Notes under the pieces: model-generated | What the model was told of the DNA's origin: nothing | What the model saw: the letters and a program-made list of their open reading frames with translations, nothing else | Database searches by the model: none | Assembly: GCA_039720395.1 (NCBI GenBank) | Contig: CM077831.1 | Coordinates: forward strand, 13,111,803 to 13,175,802 | Reading direction: 5' to 3' | DNA from: Liquidambar formosana | Lineage: Eukaryota > Streptophyta > Magnoliopsida > Saxifragales > Altingiaceae | Length of the DNA: 64,000 nt | Made by a program: the position numbers and the translations under genes | Shown: positions 24,085-38,300 of the stretch, piece after piece | Numbering within the stretch: position 1 is the first letter of the stretch | Layout of the letters: the number at the start of each line of letters is the position of its first letter

Positions 24085-25893
24085 AGAGCGCCTACGTACC
24101 ATGTATGGAAATACACGGATCAAAATCCACGTAGTTCGAAAGGGAATATGGTTATAACCTAATAGAGGCCTATGGTAAACCCTAAGTTTCCTTTCATAGA
24201 TAAGAGAGTTTCCAAAGATAAATGATTCTCAAAAGATCTTTAGAAAATATGGAATTTCAAGTAAAGATAGAAACTTTCATTTGAAAATGAATTTTTTTAT
24301 GAATGGAAACTACAGAGATTTACAATGTTCTCCTATTAGGAAATAACCCAAGGAGGGAGAAAGGGAAAGTTTTAAAGAAGGAAAGGTGAATTAGGGCACC
24401 TTCATACCCAACTTACCTTAAGCAAAAGCAACCTATCAAAATAACCCCCCTATTACATAGGGAAATTACTTCATTTGCAAGATTTTATCTTGCAATAGCC
24501 AAAATAATCACTCCACATTGGTGGGGTAATTGCACCTGTCAAGCACCTGCAATTTGCATGCAAAACACACCAAAAACACCAACAAACCATCCTAGTTTCT
24601 AACCAAGCAATTATCATGCTTAAACATAGGCTATCACATGCTCAAAATATGTCATTAAGGACAGTAAACAGATCTGGACAGAATTGAAATAAGGCTTAAA
24701 ATCACCCATAAGTCATGTAAACAACACGAACCATGAAATAACATAAACCCTAATTCAGCCCTATATGTAATGACATGCAAAAAACCCTAAAATATCAACT
24801 ATATGAATGCTCAAAATATCATATTTAGAACAATAAACAAAACTGGACAGAATGGTATTAAGGCCTATATTCATCCACTAAACATGCAAATAACATAAAC
24901 AATGAACAATCATAAACCCTAATTCAATCCTAGAACCATGACATGCATAAAAACCCTAAATCCACTATATGAATGCTGAAAATATCATAGTTATTTAATA
25001 TGCAGCACATATACAACAACTATGAAGAAAAAACAAAGAAAATCCCTAAGCTACGATGCTATATGCAATTAAACTAACACAAGGATGATAAAAACCCTAG
25101 AATCACAATTGTGCATAAAATCACATAAAATAACCCTCTAGCATGCAAAACAGCCCATGAACATCATCCTAATCATGCATATAATCTAATAGAAGCCCCA
25201 TCACATGATAAAAATATATGCTTTAATATGCAAAAGAGTTATTTCATGCAGAAAACTAATTTCAGCACCATGGAAACCCTAGAATCACAAACTCACATAA
25301 AATCACATGGAATAATCCTATAACATGCATAACTAATCATGAATGACATTTTTATCATATATATTAACCAGTAGAAGTATCAACATATGATAAAAATACT
25401 AACTTGAACATGCGTCAGAATTATTCTAAGTGAAAACCTAGTTTCAAATGAAAGAGAAGGAGATATACCTATGGTGGAGTTCCTTTGCTGCTGTAGAGTC
25501 CTAGGCCTCCTCTCCTCTTATGAACTGTTGGAAACACTCTCCTTCAAGCCTTCAAGCAAAGCTCCAGACCTCCTTCAAGCTCTCTCTCTTTCTCTCTCTC
25601 ACTCAAAAAATTAGGTTAAACTACCCTAAGGATGGCTATAATTGCCTCTAGGTGCCTCTAAGTCTCTCCAAGTGCTCCCCTAATGTTGAAGTATAAAGGG
25701 TATTTATAGGGTTTGAGGGAAAACCCTCAATGGTTGGGATTAAAACCCTAGATATTGATCCAAGGGTTCTTAGAGACTCCCTTGGGGCTCAAGTAAATCA
25801 ATTAGGGCTGAAAATAGGGTGGAATGGCGGCTGGAGGCGGACAAATCCGAGGAAATAGGGAGGGATCTGCTTCAGCACTCAAAAAAAGAAGAG

Positions 25894-25996
25894 GCTCGGG
25901 TGACCACCTAGGGCTGGGAGGCTGACCACCTGGGCTTGGGCGGCTGACCACCTGGGCTGGGCGGTTAGCCGCCAAGCGCCAGGTGGTCACCCGAGC
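25894..25996. repeat. GC-rich hairpin, copy b
   Basis: Perfect 16-nt outer arms GCTCGGGTGACCACCT (25894-25909) and AGGTGGTCACCCGAGC (25981-25996). Between them 'ggctgaccacctggg' is repeated, followed by 'gggcggttagccgcc'. Confidence 0.85.
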
Positions 25997-26924
25997 GCGC
26001 CATCAGCAATTGCCATTTTCGCACTCTTTCGCCTTCCAAAAGTGTTTTGGGGGTCAAACGGAGTCCGATTTTGACAAAACGAAAGCCAAAACGACCATGC
26101 TTCAATGAGGAATGTAATTTAAGACATTTTAGGGCAAAAATCCCTAGCCATGGCTGCATAGTTGGGTTTTACAAAGGCGGCTAACCGCTATACACCACCG
26201 TCGCTAAGCTTAGGTATGCACACAGGGTCGCACCGAATGCTTTCCAATTCAAAATTCAACCTTCCAAAACATCTTTGGGAATGAAATTAAGACTAATTAA
26301 AGTCAAATGAGTGGGAATGGATTAAAAATCATAAGCCAATTTGAGCTAACCTGAAATAGGTCTCCTAACTAACTTGAGCCATATTGAGCCATTTTAATCC
26401 CGAACCATCAATTCATCAAATTGAACCCATAAATACCTCAAATGCATCAATATGAACTCCAATTGACAACTTGGAGATCATTTCAAGGTCAAATGGAAAG
26501 TTTGTGACTAAAAAGACGATTATGCCCCTCAAGTCACAAAAGTTCTTATTAACCCTCAAGATTAGCTCCAAATCGAATCCAAAATTCATACACATCATCC
26601 TCAAGACCCTAGAAACTTAATGCAAAAGACTAGACTCAAAAAGGAAACAAAAAGACACATAAAATGACAAACCCTAGCTAAGGTGGCAAAAATAGGGTGT
26701 GACAGAAGCCCCTCATTGGTGAACAAGTTTCACTTACGAACCAATGACAAAAGGAACAACCCATTTTTGCCTGGGGGATTAATTTCATCAATACCCACTG
26801 GGGAAAAGAGAGCGATCATATTATTGAATCCATAGAATTTATCATACACAAACCTTCCACACACAAAGGTACTCCTCATAAGTTCTACAAAACTCTTCTC
26901 ATATTGTATGCCAGTTGCATTGGT

Positions 26925-27815
26925 GAATAATATAGGTATCCATAGCTTACACCGACTCTGCGTTCGATGAAAGGTCTTCCCATACTACACCAGTTGCACC
27001 GATGAATAATATGAGATATCCATAGCTTACACCGACTCTGCGTTCGATAAAAGGTCTTCCTATACTACACCAGTTGCACTGGTGAATAATATGAGGTATC
27101 TATAGCTTACATCGACTCTACATTCGATGAAAGGTCTTCCCATACTACACCAGTTGCACCGATGAATAATATAAGGTATCCATAGAGTACCTCATAAGTT
27201 CTACAAAACTCTTCTCATATTGTATGCCAGGTGCACTGGTGAATAATATGAAGCATCCATAGCTTACACCGACTCTGTGTTCGATGAAAGGTCTTCCCAT
27301 ACTATACCAGTTGTACCAGTGAATAATATGAGGTATCCATAGCTTACATCGACTCTGCGTTCGATGAAACGTCTTCCCATACTACACCAGTTGCACCGGT
27401 GAATAATATAAGGTATTCATAGCTTACACCAACTCTGCGTTCGATGAAAGGTCTTCCCATACTACACCAGTTGCACTGGTGAATAATATGAGGTATCCAT
27501 AGCTTACACTGACTCTACATTCGATAAAAGGTCTTCCTATACTACACCAGTTGCACCGGTGAATAATATGAGGTATCCATAGCTTACACCGACTCTGCAT
27601 TCGATGAAAGGTCTTTCTATACTACACCAGTTGCACTGGTGAATAATATAAGGTATCCATAGCTTACACCGACTCTGCGCTGGATGAAAGGTCTTCCCAT
27701 ACTACACCAGTTGCACTGGTGAATAATATGAGGTATCCATAGCTTACACCGATTCTGCGTTCGATGAAAGGTCTTCCTATACTACACCAGTTGCACTGGT
27801 GAATAATATGAGGAG
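26925..27815. repeat. 80-bp tandem repeat array, about 11 units
   Basis: The unit contains 'catagcttacaccgactctg', 'cgttcgatgaaaggtcttcc' and 'ccagttgcaccggtgaataa'. The 'agcttac' anchor recurs every 80 bp (for example 27341, 27421, 27501, 27581, 27661, 27741). One slightly different spacer at 27181-27255 re-uses the 'cataagttctacaaaactct' that precedes the array. The corresponding place in copy 2 (57860-58250) has only two or three units. Confidence 0.9.
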
Positions 27816-27864
27816 AAACTATACTATCAAGGTTATCACTAAATATAAGAAAGATTGCATCTTC

Positions 27865-27985
27865 CACTTAACATGAGAAAGATCGCATCTTTCTCACATC
27901 GCACTATCAAGGCAAATAATTACATTATCAAGGCAGTCACATAACATGAGAAAGATCTCATCTTTCTCATATCAAGGCAAGGGTA
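27865..27985. repeat. Short ATGAGAAAGAT palindromes
   Basis: ATGAGAAAGAT and its complement ATCTTTCTCAT are separated by about 3 nt, at about 27872-27896 and 27938-27961, alternating with 'atcaaggca' motifs. Copy 2 has a longer series at about 57975-58770. Confidence 0.75.
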
Positions 27986-28413
27986 AGTTTCTACTTACCA
28001 ACACTTAACAAGTTCACAAGTTCACAAAGTCATCACATACGAGGCTATTCATACCTCAACTCAAGCACCAATTCATATAAGAGACATATTCATCTCATGA
28101 GAGCAATCATTCACATGCACATAGGGAAAGTATTCTTATCCCAAATGACAACTAATCATAGTGATAAAGGAAGGAGTTCAACACTAGTGATCATACATCA
28201 TATGCATAGAAAGGGTTATTCAACCCTATTAGCAAACCATGCCCTCACAAGGGCTACCAATGCAATCCATTTCAAAATCATTTCATGCCAAGTAATATCA
28301 AGATATTCATTCACTTTTTAACTCAAAATAAGCTTGAGATTTCATCTCAAAGAAGGTTCAAAAGTGCGAATAAGCGAACAAAGGCCAAACAGGTGAAGTA
28401 AAGTAGGTGAGGC

Positions 28414-28494
28414 AGGTTGACCACCTGGCTGTAGGTGGCTTGCCGCCCAAGCCCAGGCGGCTTGCCACCCCAAGCTGGGAGGTTACCCGAGGCT
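28414..28494. repeat. GC-rich hairpin, copy c
   Basis: 'aggttgaccacct' to 'aggttacccga' with GC-rich internal repeats, about 300 bp upstream of the PMD pseudogene's ATG; the counterpart of 59212-59282. Confidence 0.7.
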
Positions 28495-30654
28495 AGCATT
28501 CCCATTTTGAGGGTTTTTAAACCCTTGACCCCCCATTTAGTGCATTCAAGCCACCAAGTTCGAATTTGAGAGCTTCTCTCTCTAGAAACTCAATCCATCC
28601 TTTTCCTAAATTCTCACACACACATCCTCATTCAAAGTTTCACTTTCAAATCAAGTTGTGTGCATGAAATAGCATAAAAAACAAGTCATTCAACAACAAC
28701 AACAAGCATCAATCATCATCTTGCAAGATTAAATTCATCATCTTACCTATTAAACCATTTTTCTTACATACAAGCTCAACCATCAACAATGGATTCTAGC
28801 AATGATTCCAACATCAAATATCCATACTATGTGATCAAGAATACATACAAGGAACCAATCTAAAAGCATCTCAAGAAAATGTGTTGCTTAAACCCAAAAA
28901 GCATCTCTCATTCCTCCATTCCCAACAAGAGGTTAGTTCTTCCCAACTTAACATGTTTATCTTGAAATCTTGATTTCTATTAGATAAAATGCATTCCCAT
29001 GATCTTCTTTTGATTGTTTCTATCATTGTTAAGCCAAGTTCATTGATTTGGTAAGGATTGAATGTGCAAGAAGCTTGTTTCCCAAAGCTTGAGAAAAGAT
29101 ACCCACCAAGTGTTTGATAAAATGCCGGAGATACAAAAACATGTTCAACCCTTACAAAATCAATGAATTTGCATTGTAATACAAAGTCCATTAATCTTGG
29201 CAAGGATTTGATATACAAAAATCTTTAGTTCAATGCTTGAAAACAAGTCACTCACCAAGTGTTTGATAAAATGCCCGAAAGATAAAACCATGTTCAATCC
29301 TTATAAAATCAATGAATTTGAATACACAAAGCTATGGGCATTCATTTCTAATTCATTTCATGAACAAAAACCTATATTTCAAAACTTTTGGAAAACCATT
29401 TGAAATCAATTACCAATGTATGCCCCATATCTCTATGTTTTCAATGCTAACTCAATAAACAATCCTTTGAAATAGCCCGATTTCCAAAAGCTCCATACAA
29501 GGACATCAATGAAGGGGCTCATCGCATGATGGAAATACATGGAACATGCCCAACCACGTGCTCGTAAGATAATAAAGAAAGCGGGTTTTGGGCCCTTCCT
29601 AGATGCTCTATGGAACGAGCAATGGGATAGGCAAGCTTTGTTTGCCTTGTCAGAGTTATGGTGGGATACCACCAACACCTTTCATTTCAACTTTGGGGAA
29701 ATGACCATGACCCCTAAGGATTTTACCATGACAACTGGGTTAAGCCTAAAAGGCAAGCGTTTGGAATACTATGAACAAGCCAACATAGATCAGAACTACA
29801 TAGTAGCTCTACTCAAGGTTGAAGCGAAATTGAGCCCAAAGGGTGTACGCCGTACTTGGCTTTACAACACCTTTGCCACAGAAGAAAAGAGTGATGGGAC
29901 GGATCCTTAATACATTGTGAGAGCATTCTTGCTCTACATGATCTCATGTACCTTCTTTGTGGGCACCAATGACATGGCCCGACTGTAGTTGCTAGCTAGC
30001 ATGGAAGACGTAAATAAGATTGGGAAATACAATTGGGGTGGAGCTGCTCTAGCAACCATGTACCGCTCTATGACTGATATGTCCCGAGGAGTTGCCAAGA
30101 ACTTTGGGGGACTTCCTTTCGTTTGGGAGGTAACAAAGAACATTCAATTCTCTATTATTTCCTGAAACTTAACTTATATATGATTTCCTTTATTTCTTTG
30201 ATTTTTAACAGATATGGTACTACGAGTACCTGAACATATGCCGCAAGAATGCCACCCAATTCTTGCTAGTGATGCCATATCATAGCCTATCCTCCAAAAT
30301 TACACCCCATCCTACTTGGCTACGAAAGCCTCCAATCGTCATGACTATGCCCATGCAAAGGCGTATCTTGCCAGTTTGACTATTGACATGGTAAACTCTT
30401 TCTTTTTCTTTTTCTTTATCTTTTCTTTCTTACCTCTTATATTTTAAACTCAACAGGTGGAATGGGATCCTTGGAGGCTATGGGAGCCTAGGTTACCCGA
30501 GAAGTATTCCTATTGTTTAGGATTGACAAGGAAAAGGGTCCTCTTTGAAGGTCCCACGGGTAGATATTGGTACTTTAGGGAACGAGTCTTGCGACAGGTC
30601 CACAAAAACATGAATGCAGCTGTGACTCCCTCCATGCCTCCAGAAAACATGAGG

Positions 30655-32309
30655 TGTTAGAGTTATGCCCTAGAGCCAATCATAGAGATGATTGTTTAGG
30701 GATAAAGGAACAATCATTTGATTTCATTTATGTATGTCACATTTATTATTGATTTAATAAAAGGGCTTATTCTATTATGTTTGTATGCATCATTTATATT
30801 TACATAATATATCCAAGGAGTTAGAGTTGAGAATATTGAATTACAAAGAGTTGTAATTATGAGACTGTAAATATATCTCTGTACTAAACTCCTAAATCAT
30901 TCCTAGTTGAAGGTTCACTATGATGGACAGTAATGAACCATAGGACTAGCACTTGTTAGGTTGACTCTATAGGAGGATAGCTGGTCTCAAGCTATTTGTG
31001 TGGAGACACTACAACCAATAGGTGGGTGCTTGTTAATAGAATAGGTACACTGAATGTGACCAAAGATTTGAGATAAACTGAATAGAGTTTTAACCTGCCT
31101 GTCAATCAGTTTCTCAATGTTATAGTGGTACAAGTAATCCTTAGACCTGAGACACCATAGTTACCTTATGCATGTAGCTTTAGAAGTTTGATAACACTAA
31201 GTGCAGATTCTATTCATGGGTCTGTAAAGGTGTTCATTGGCCCTATTGCTATATGTATGAAGGCATATGAGTGATCGACAAGGAATCCATTACTCTCAGG
31301 AAAAAGAGAGAGAATGTCTCATATATCATTCATAATATAACTCATTCAGTCCATGGCCATGGCAGTGTGAATATGGAAAGGAGTTTCCATAAGTTCATCA
31401 TTGAGTTGATATTTATGAATGAGTATAAAGTAATTGAACTAGGGACTTGACAGACTTCCATGTCCTATTAGTTCAATTGGAGACATTGTGTAAATGGAAG
31501 GATGCAATTGTAACCTATAAACTATAACAGAAGGGTTCTTTGATAGATACATATTCACTTCATTAAGGACGACACCATGAACCATATGCTAGGTGTTATT
31601 CATGGTTAGTAGAAGCCCTAATTGATATAAGTGAGTTATAATCAATTAGGGAATTGGAAGGAGTTCCAATTAGACCCTAAATGGAAAGAGTTCCATTGTG
31701 CACACCTCGTGCTATTCCTACTACTTGATGATGTGAACCCAATGGGTCACACACTGATCATGCAAGATGAGCTTTAAAGTCTATGAGAGAAAGGGTATGA
31801 GTGCATAAAGAATAGTTCTTTGAGGCCTATTTATATTTGATATAATTTATAGGGGTTATTGTGCAATTTAGAGAAATTGCATCACACCCTAATAGGGTTT
31901 CCCCCTATGGCCGGCCCCCCTAGTGTGGACTATATAAGTCACACTTTATGATGTGTGACATCATCATAAGAAGAAACCCCAAGGTGCTGGCCGAAATTTT
32001 CCAGCCCCCTCTCTCTCTCTCCACTCTTCTCCTACACTAGCAACAACAAGGAAAAAAGGGAAAGGACTTGAAGCTCTAGCTAGGTGTGGATACCGTTGGA
32101 GGCAGCACACTTGGGCTGCTCATTCACCGCTGTCCGGAATCAAAGCTTGGAGCAAAAAGGAGAAGACAAAATTCTGTAAGTGTTCTAACCCTCTTCATAG
32201 TTAGGGTTTGATTTTGTATATGCATAGTTAGATTCATGGGCTGTGGAATCAAAGGGAAAAATTTTTATATTCCGCACTTCTATTCTTCCCTCTTGTATGA
32301 TTCCCAACA
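30655..32309 (+). repeat. 5' LTR of the outer copia element
   Basis: The LTR is 1655 bp, TGTTAGAGTT to ATTCCCAACA. TATA box TATATAAG at 31931-31938 within inverted arms AGTGTG / CACACT (31922-31945). The 3' LTR is 1657 bp. Confidence 0.95.
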
Positions 32310-32310
32310 G

Positions 32311-32326
32311 TGGTATCAGAGCCATG
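32311..32326 (+). promoter_or_regulatory. Primer-binding site (initiator tRNA-Met)
   Basis: TGGTATCAGAGCCATG lies one base after the 5' LTR; 14 bases are complementary to the 3' end of plant initiator tRNA-Met. Confidence 0.92.
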
Positions 32327-35300
32327 ATTATGCATAATACAAAATACATATGGGCTGGAATTTATGGTGTAGTTGAATGATTCAAAAATCTGGAGAATTT
32401 TTACTGCAGAATTGTTCTTCTGTCTGGCCGAACCTAGGGTTTGGAACCCTAGGTCTATTCTTCTTCTACTCCTCTTCTAAATCATGGTTAAGGGTAACCA
32501 TTGATGCAAAGGTTGTATAGGGTTTGAATTGGAAGAAGAAGAAAAAGGAAAACTGGGTTTTCTGAAGAGGGTCGAATCTGGGTTTTAGAACCCAGAGGTT
32601 CTTGCAATTAAATTCAATCAAAGCTTCTGTATTTTTGATGCAAATCCATTGTAGGATCATTATATATCATGTGTATATGATTTTCTTTAAGTTTCAAAAA
32701 GGTTTTGATGGAAAAAGATTCAAAAAGTTTGAAAATTTTTCATGAACAGCATAGCAGATTTTCTCTGCAGAAAAGTCATCAATGGAGTTTTGATTAGAAC
32801 TTGAGTTAGGGAACTCCAAATTGCATGAAACCAATTGCATTAGTTTCCTAAGACATGTAGGATACTGGGAAAATTCGTTTGGTAGCCTAATTCATTCATC
32901 TTGCTGGGTTTTAAATCAATTTCTGACCATGGACAGTATGCTGTCAAATTCTGGGTAGCATACTATTGTTTTAATTGTTTAGAACAATTGGTGATGATTC
33001 GATCATCCAAACCTCTTCTAGAAGCTTAGTATTTCATGTAGGGACATGATACAAAAGCTGGTTTCAATGGAGGAGTCGAATTGATAAGGATTTAGAAGTT
33101 ATTGTGACCTTCAAGGTCTGCAACAATGGCTCCAGCAGTGGGTTTTGGAAACCCTGATTGTTCTCGATGATGGCAGCCACTTCCACCACTTCTCACGTGT
33201 CCAGAGGCTTGTCCCACACCCCTAGGATGTTCTCCCATGGCTGCCCATGGCCTCCCACAGTCGTTGGTGGCCATGGCAGCCTAGCCAAGCTCAGGCAGCC
33301 TCCTGGTAGTGACGGCTGCATAGAGTTAAGGATGAAACCCTAATTTTGAGTTAATGATGAAACCCTAATTTCATTATGGCATTAATTAAAACCCTAATTG
33401 GAATATTAATTACCTTAATTGAGAGTTAATGATTGGTCATTAAATGACCAATCATGGTTATTAATTGTTAGGGCATAATTAATACCATAAATGATGTCTA
33501 GGGTTAGGGTTTTGGAAACCCTAATTAGTGTAATTAATTAAGGGTAATTAATACCCTATTTGGCATTAATTAAACCCTTATCCCTTTTATTAAATACCAT
33601 ATGAACCTAGGGTTTTAATGATTGGACATTAAATGACCAATCATAAGGAATTTAATGATTAGGGCTTGCATTTAGGGTTTAGGGTTATGCGTTTAGGGTT
33701 TAGGGTTTTAGGAAACCCTAATACACTAATTCATCATTTAAATGATTTTATTTAATTCCCATGTTAATTATTTAATTAATATTGATTAATTTTATAATGT
33801 TTTAAATGGTTTAAAATACAATTGGGGATTAAATTAAAATCTGGAAATTCTTAATTAAATGAAATTGATTTGTTTAATTAAGGAAACCCTAATATTGGAT
33901 ATTAGAGTTATTTTAGGAAACTTTATATATTTAAATTAATTTGATTAATTGGAACTAAAATGTCTTAAATGTTAAGACTTTATTTAATTCTGGATATTTT
34001 TGTTAATACCTAATAAGATTAGGATGCATTAATGAGATTAATGTAAATCATTCAAGAGAATTACCATAATGCCCATATGTTTTAATGCTTACAGTTTTTC
34101 TTTACATTATGCAATGAGATTGTATGTATGTGTTTGGATGATGATTATGGACTATACCCTTTAAACCAATTGTGATTGGCCGTCTTATGAATGGGATGTT
34201 ATTATTTACAAGAGTTGTAATTTTATTAAGGTGATGTAATTTATTTGGGGCTTGCATGCCACCTTCCCTTTCCCTCTCTCTCTATCATTCTCTTATGTAC
34301 CCCACATTCCCCTTATGTATCCCTTTCTTTAAATTATGTAAATGTTATGTAATCGAGAGCGCACTAAGGAGCATGGTGGACCCAAAGGAGCATGATAGAG
34401 CCCAACAAGCCAATGGTGGAGACCATCAAGCCAAGGGAGCAGATTGAAGGACTTGAAAGCTTAGAGAAGTGTTTCAAGACAGCATGCATGTTTCGAATGT
34501 GTTATTTTACGATCACCTACACCCACCTTAGACCTTGGATTCAATCTATTGGCTTGGATTGAATTCTCTCAAAGTCCATAATCATCATAGTGGGAGCTTT
34601 TAATGAGATTATTAGTGATAGCTCCAAATCCATAGATCGTTATATGTCTCTTCTTAGGGACTAATATCGATAAGTGGATTATTATTATTTTATGCTGTTC
34701 AATTTTTTTTATTTATATGCATGAGATGTATGTTAATTTGATGAGACACTTAAAAACCCCTCTATTTTAATATTAAGTTGGAAATGGAGAATACATTAGG
34801 GAATGGATTCTTCATTGCCTTCCATCATTATAGGATCATCTAACGTCCCTTAATGTGGGTACCTAGCTGCAGACATATAGGAGCTACCCATATTAAAGAC
34901 ATTACTTGAAACTATCACATATGTAGATATCATGGGGTGCCTAAGCTGGTATATACCAAGAAACTAACATGTGAGGTATATATTTGGTGAAACATACCTG
35001 TGTGAATGATGGGCTTAACTTAACTAGGGAAGTATTCCAAGAAACTAACATGTAAGGAGTATGTACCCTAGAGGCAAAACGATTGGAATTTGCTTATGAA
35101 GCAATAGACAAAGAGTTGTCTTCTTACTGTGGGTTAGAAGTCAAGAAACTAACATGTGAGGCTTCTAGGTCACAGTGGGACCCCAATCCCCATTAGGAAT
35201 GAGATTCCCGAATTCCATTAGAGGGTGTATGGAATTTGATAAAATAGTGGGAGGTACCATATGATTAAAGACCCGATCATTATGGATTAAAAATGAAATC

Positions 35301-35338
35301 TAATTTTCTGTTTAATTTTCTGTATGTAGATCACCGTA
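32327..35338 (+). other. Non-coding leader of the outer copia element
   Basis: About 3 kb lie before gag with no credible gene. It contains two CCAAT palindromes (33429-33455, 33618-33644), TTTAGGG telomere-like motifs at about 33671-33712, a TCTCTC patch at 34261-34290, and three copies of CAAGAAACTAACATGTGAGG (34957-34976, 35038-35057 with one change, 35142-35161). Confidence 0.8.
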
Positions 35339-38300
35339 ATGGCTCACCGCAACCCGTTATCCAACATTTTGGAAACCAACCGTTTAACTGGACCTAATTA
35401 TCTTGATTGGTTAAGGAATTTAAAAATCGTTTTGAATTCTAAAAATATTACCTATGCACTTCAAAGTCCACTTCCCAATGCTCCTACTGAGGCTGCAACT
35501 CGGCAAGAGAAAGACGCTTATCAGAAGCGCATGGATGATGATCTTATGACGAGATGCTATATGATGGTGTCTCTAAGTCCTGAGCTTAAGAAGCAATACG
35601 AGTCCATGGGAAGTGCACCCGAGATATTTGTCCACATACAAGAGTTGTATGGCAAAGAGTTCTTGCTTGAATGTGATGAATGGGTTGAAGTTCCTGCTTC
35701 CAATTCTATGCTCAAGCCTAAAGGCAAGGGAATAAGAAAGGGTAAGAGTACCCAAAGGAAGAGGAATGGTAAAGGGATCTGTTTTTACTGCAGTAAAGAT
35801 GGGCATTGGAAACGTAACTGCCAAGAGTATCTAGATACTCTGAAGAACCGACCTTCGGAAGGTATGGATTATGCTCTTATACTTGAGACTAACATGAGTG
35901 TTAGCTCTGCTTCCACTTGGGTACTAGATTCTGGTGCGAGTTCTCATATTTGTAATTCCATGCAGGACCTAGTGGGAAGCAGAAGGCTGAGTAAAGGAGA
36001 AGTAACCCTACGAGTGGGAAATGGAGCAAACGTTGCTGCATTAGCCGTGGGGACTTGCTGCTTGACTTTGCCTAGTGGGAGTAGTTTAGAATTATCAGGC
36101 TGTCTTTATATTCCAGAAGTTATAAGAAACATTATTTCTATTTCAGTATTATCTAAACAAGGATTTAGGTTTGTTTTTTTGGAGAATAAATGTTCTTTAT
36201 TTAAAAATGAAGAGTTCATTACTTCTGGAGTTTATGTGAATGGCCTTTATTTTCTAAACTTTATTGCAAATGTTAATTGCATAGAGCATGATAGTTCTAA
36301 ATTGAATGCAAACAAACCCAAGAGAACAAGAGATGAAGAAAACTCTGCATATGACTGGCACTTGAGACTAGGTCATATCAGTGAGAATAGGATTTACAAG
36401 ATGTGTAAGGATGGACAATTGGGTCCATTGGTTTCTATGCCCTTTCCAACTTGTGAATCTTGTTTACTAGGTAAAATGACCAAGTCACCTTTCACCGGTC
36501 ACAGTGAGAGAGCGGCAGACATATTAGGATTAATACATAGTGATGTATGTGGTCCTATGAGCATACATGCTCGTGGAGGTTTCTCTTACTTTATAACCTT
36601 TACCGATGATCATTCTAGGTATGGGTATGTGTACTTAATGAAGTACAAATCTGAAGCATTTGAAAAGTTCAAAGAATTCAGATATGAAGTAGAGAAACAA
36701 ACTGGTAAAAGTATTAAAGCTCTTCGATCGGATCGAGGAGGAGAATATTTAACTGGTGAGTTTTTAGATCATCTTGTTCAAGCAGGCATTCTATCTCAAT
36801 GGACACCTCCTGGAACACCACAGCTTAATGGTGTGTCAGAAAGGAGGAATAGAACCTTATTGGATATGGTTAGGTCCATGACGAGTTACACTGATTTACC
36901 ATTGTCCTTCTGGGGATATGCCCTGGAAACTGCCGCGTACTTGTTGAACAGAGTCCCAACCAAATCTGTCCCTAAGACACCGTATGAGATATGGAAAGGG
37001 AGAGCACCAAGCCTTAAACATATTAAGGTATGGGGTTGCGCTGCATATGTAAAGACACATGATGCAACCAAGTTAGAATCAAGATCAATTAAATGTAGGT
37101 TTGTGGGATATCCTAAAGAGAGTTTAGGATATTATTTCTATTATCCTGATGAACAAAAGGTGTTTGTTAGTAAGTTTGCAGTCTTTCTTGAAAAAGAGTT
37201 TATTCAAGAAGGAAGCAATAACAGGAAAATAGAACTCAAAGAATTGTCTGATGAGACACAAACCGACAGTGATCCCACCCCTGTCCTTGATGAGACAGAA
37301 CCCACTAATGTACCACAACCTCTCCGTAGATCGAGTAGGGTATCTGTTGCACCTGAGAGATATGGATTTCTCAACCATAATGCAGAGGAATTATTCCTTG
37401 GTGATAGAGAACACCCAGATGACCCTACTACTTACGGACAGGCGATTTCGGATATTGATTCGAACAAATGGCTGGAAGCTATGAAATCTGAAATGGACTC
37501 AATGTATTCCAACAAAGTCTGGACTTTAGTTGATCCACCAGAAGGTATAGTACCTATTGGCTGCAAATGGATCTTCAAAAGGAAGATAGGCTCAGATGGA
37601 AAGGTAGAGACCTACAAGGCTAGGCTAGTGGCAAAAGGTTACCGACAAAGACATGGTATTGACTATGAGGAAACCTTCTCGCCAGTGGCTATGCTTAAGT
37701 CCATTAGGATCTTGTTAGCTATAGCTGCGCACTACGATTATGAGATATGGCAAATGGATGTAAAGACCGCTTTCCTTAATGGAAACATTGAGGAAGACCT
37801 TTATATGCAGCAACCTGAGGGTTTTACATCCAGTGGTGAGGACCACAAAGTGTACAAGCTACAGCGGTCCATTTATGGACTCAAACAAGCTTCTAGAAGC
37901 TGGAACATCCGATTCGATGAGGCAATCAAATCGTTTGGTTTCCTACAGAATATGGATGAACCATGTGTGTACAAGAAAGTTAGTGGGAGTGCGATTACCT
38001 TCCTGGTCCTATATGTTGATGACATTCTACTTATCGGGAATAAAGTAGAAACGTTATCAAAAGTGAAAGAGTGGCTTTCACAGAATTTCTCCATGAAAGA
38101 TTTAGGAGAAGCATCCTATATTCTGGGAATAAAGGTCTATAGAGATAGATCTAAAAGGATGCTAGGTCTCTCCCAATCATTGTACATAGACAAAATATTG
38201 AAAAGGTTCAATTTAGAAGATTCCAAAAGAGGTCTAATTCCTGTTAGGCATGGAATCAAGTTGTCTAAAAACATGGCACCTAAAACTCCAGAGGAGATTG

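Larger units (their letters stand above)
24082..28788 (+). repeat. PMD block copy 1, upstream region
   Basis: It aligns with 54848-59558 from 'agagcgcctacgtaccatgt' onward. In order it holds a 'cctaatagaggcctatggtaaac' segment, a degenerate array of about 180-bp units (about 24800-25440), a T/C-rich stretch near 25560-25620, a GC-rich hairpin (25894-25996), an 80-bp tandem array (about 26925-27815), palindromes (27870-27970) and a second hairpin (28414-28494). No coding region is credible. Its left end has been replaced by viral DNA. Confidence 0.8.

Noticed and set aside
26925..27815. Regular 80-bp repeats considered as a CRISPR array
   Set aside because: Repeats are contiguous with no unique spacers, and the DNA is eukaryotic.
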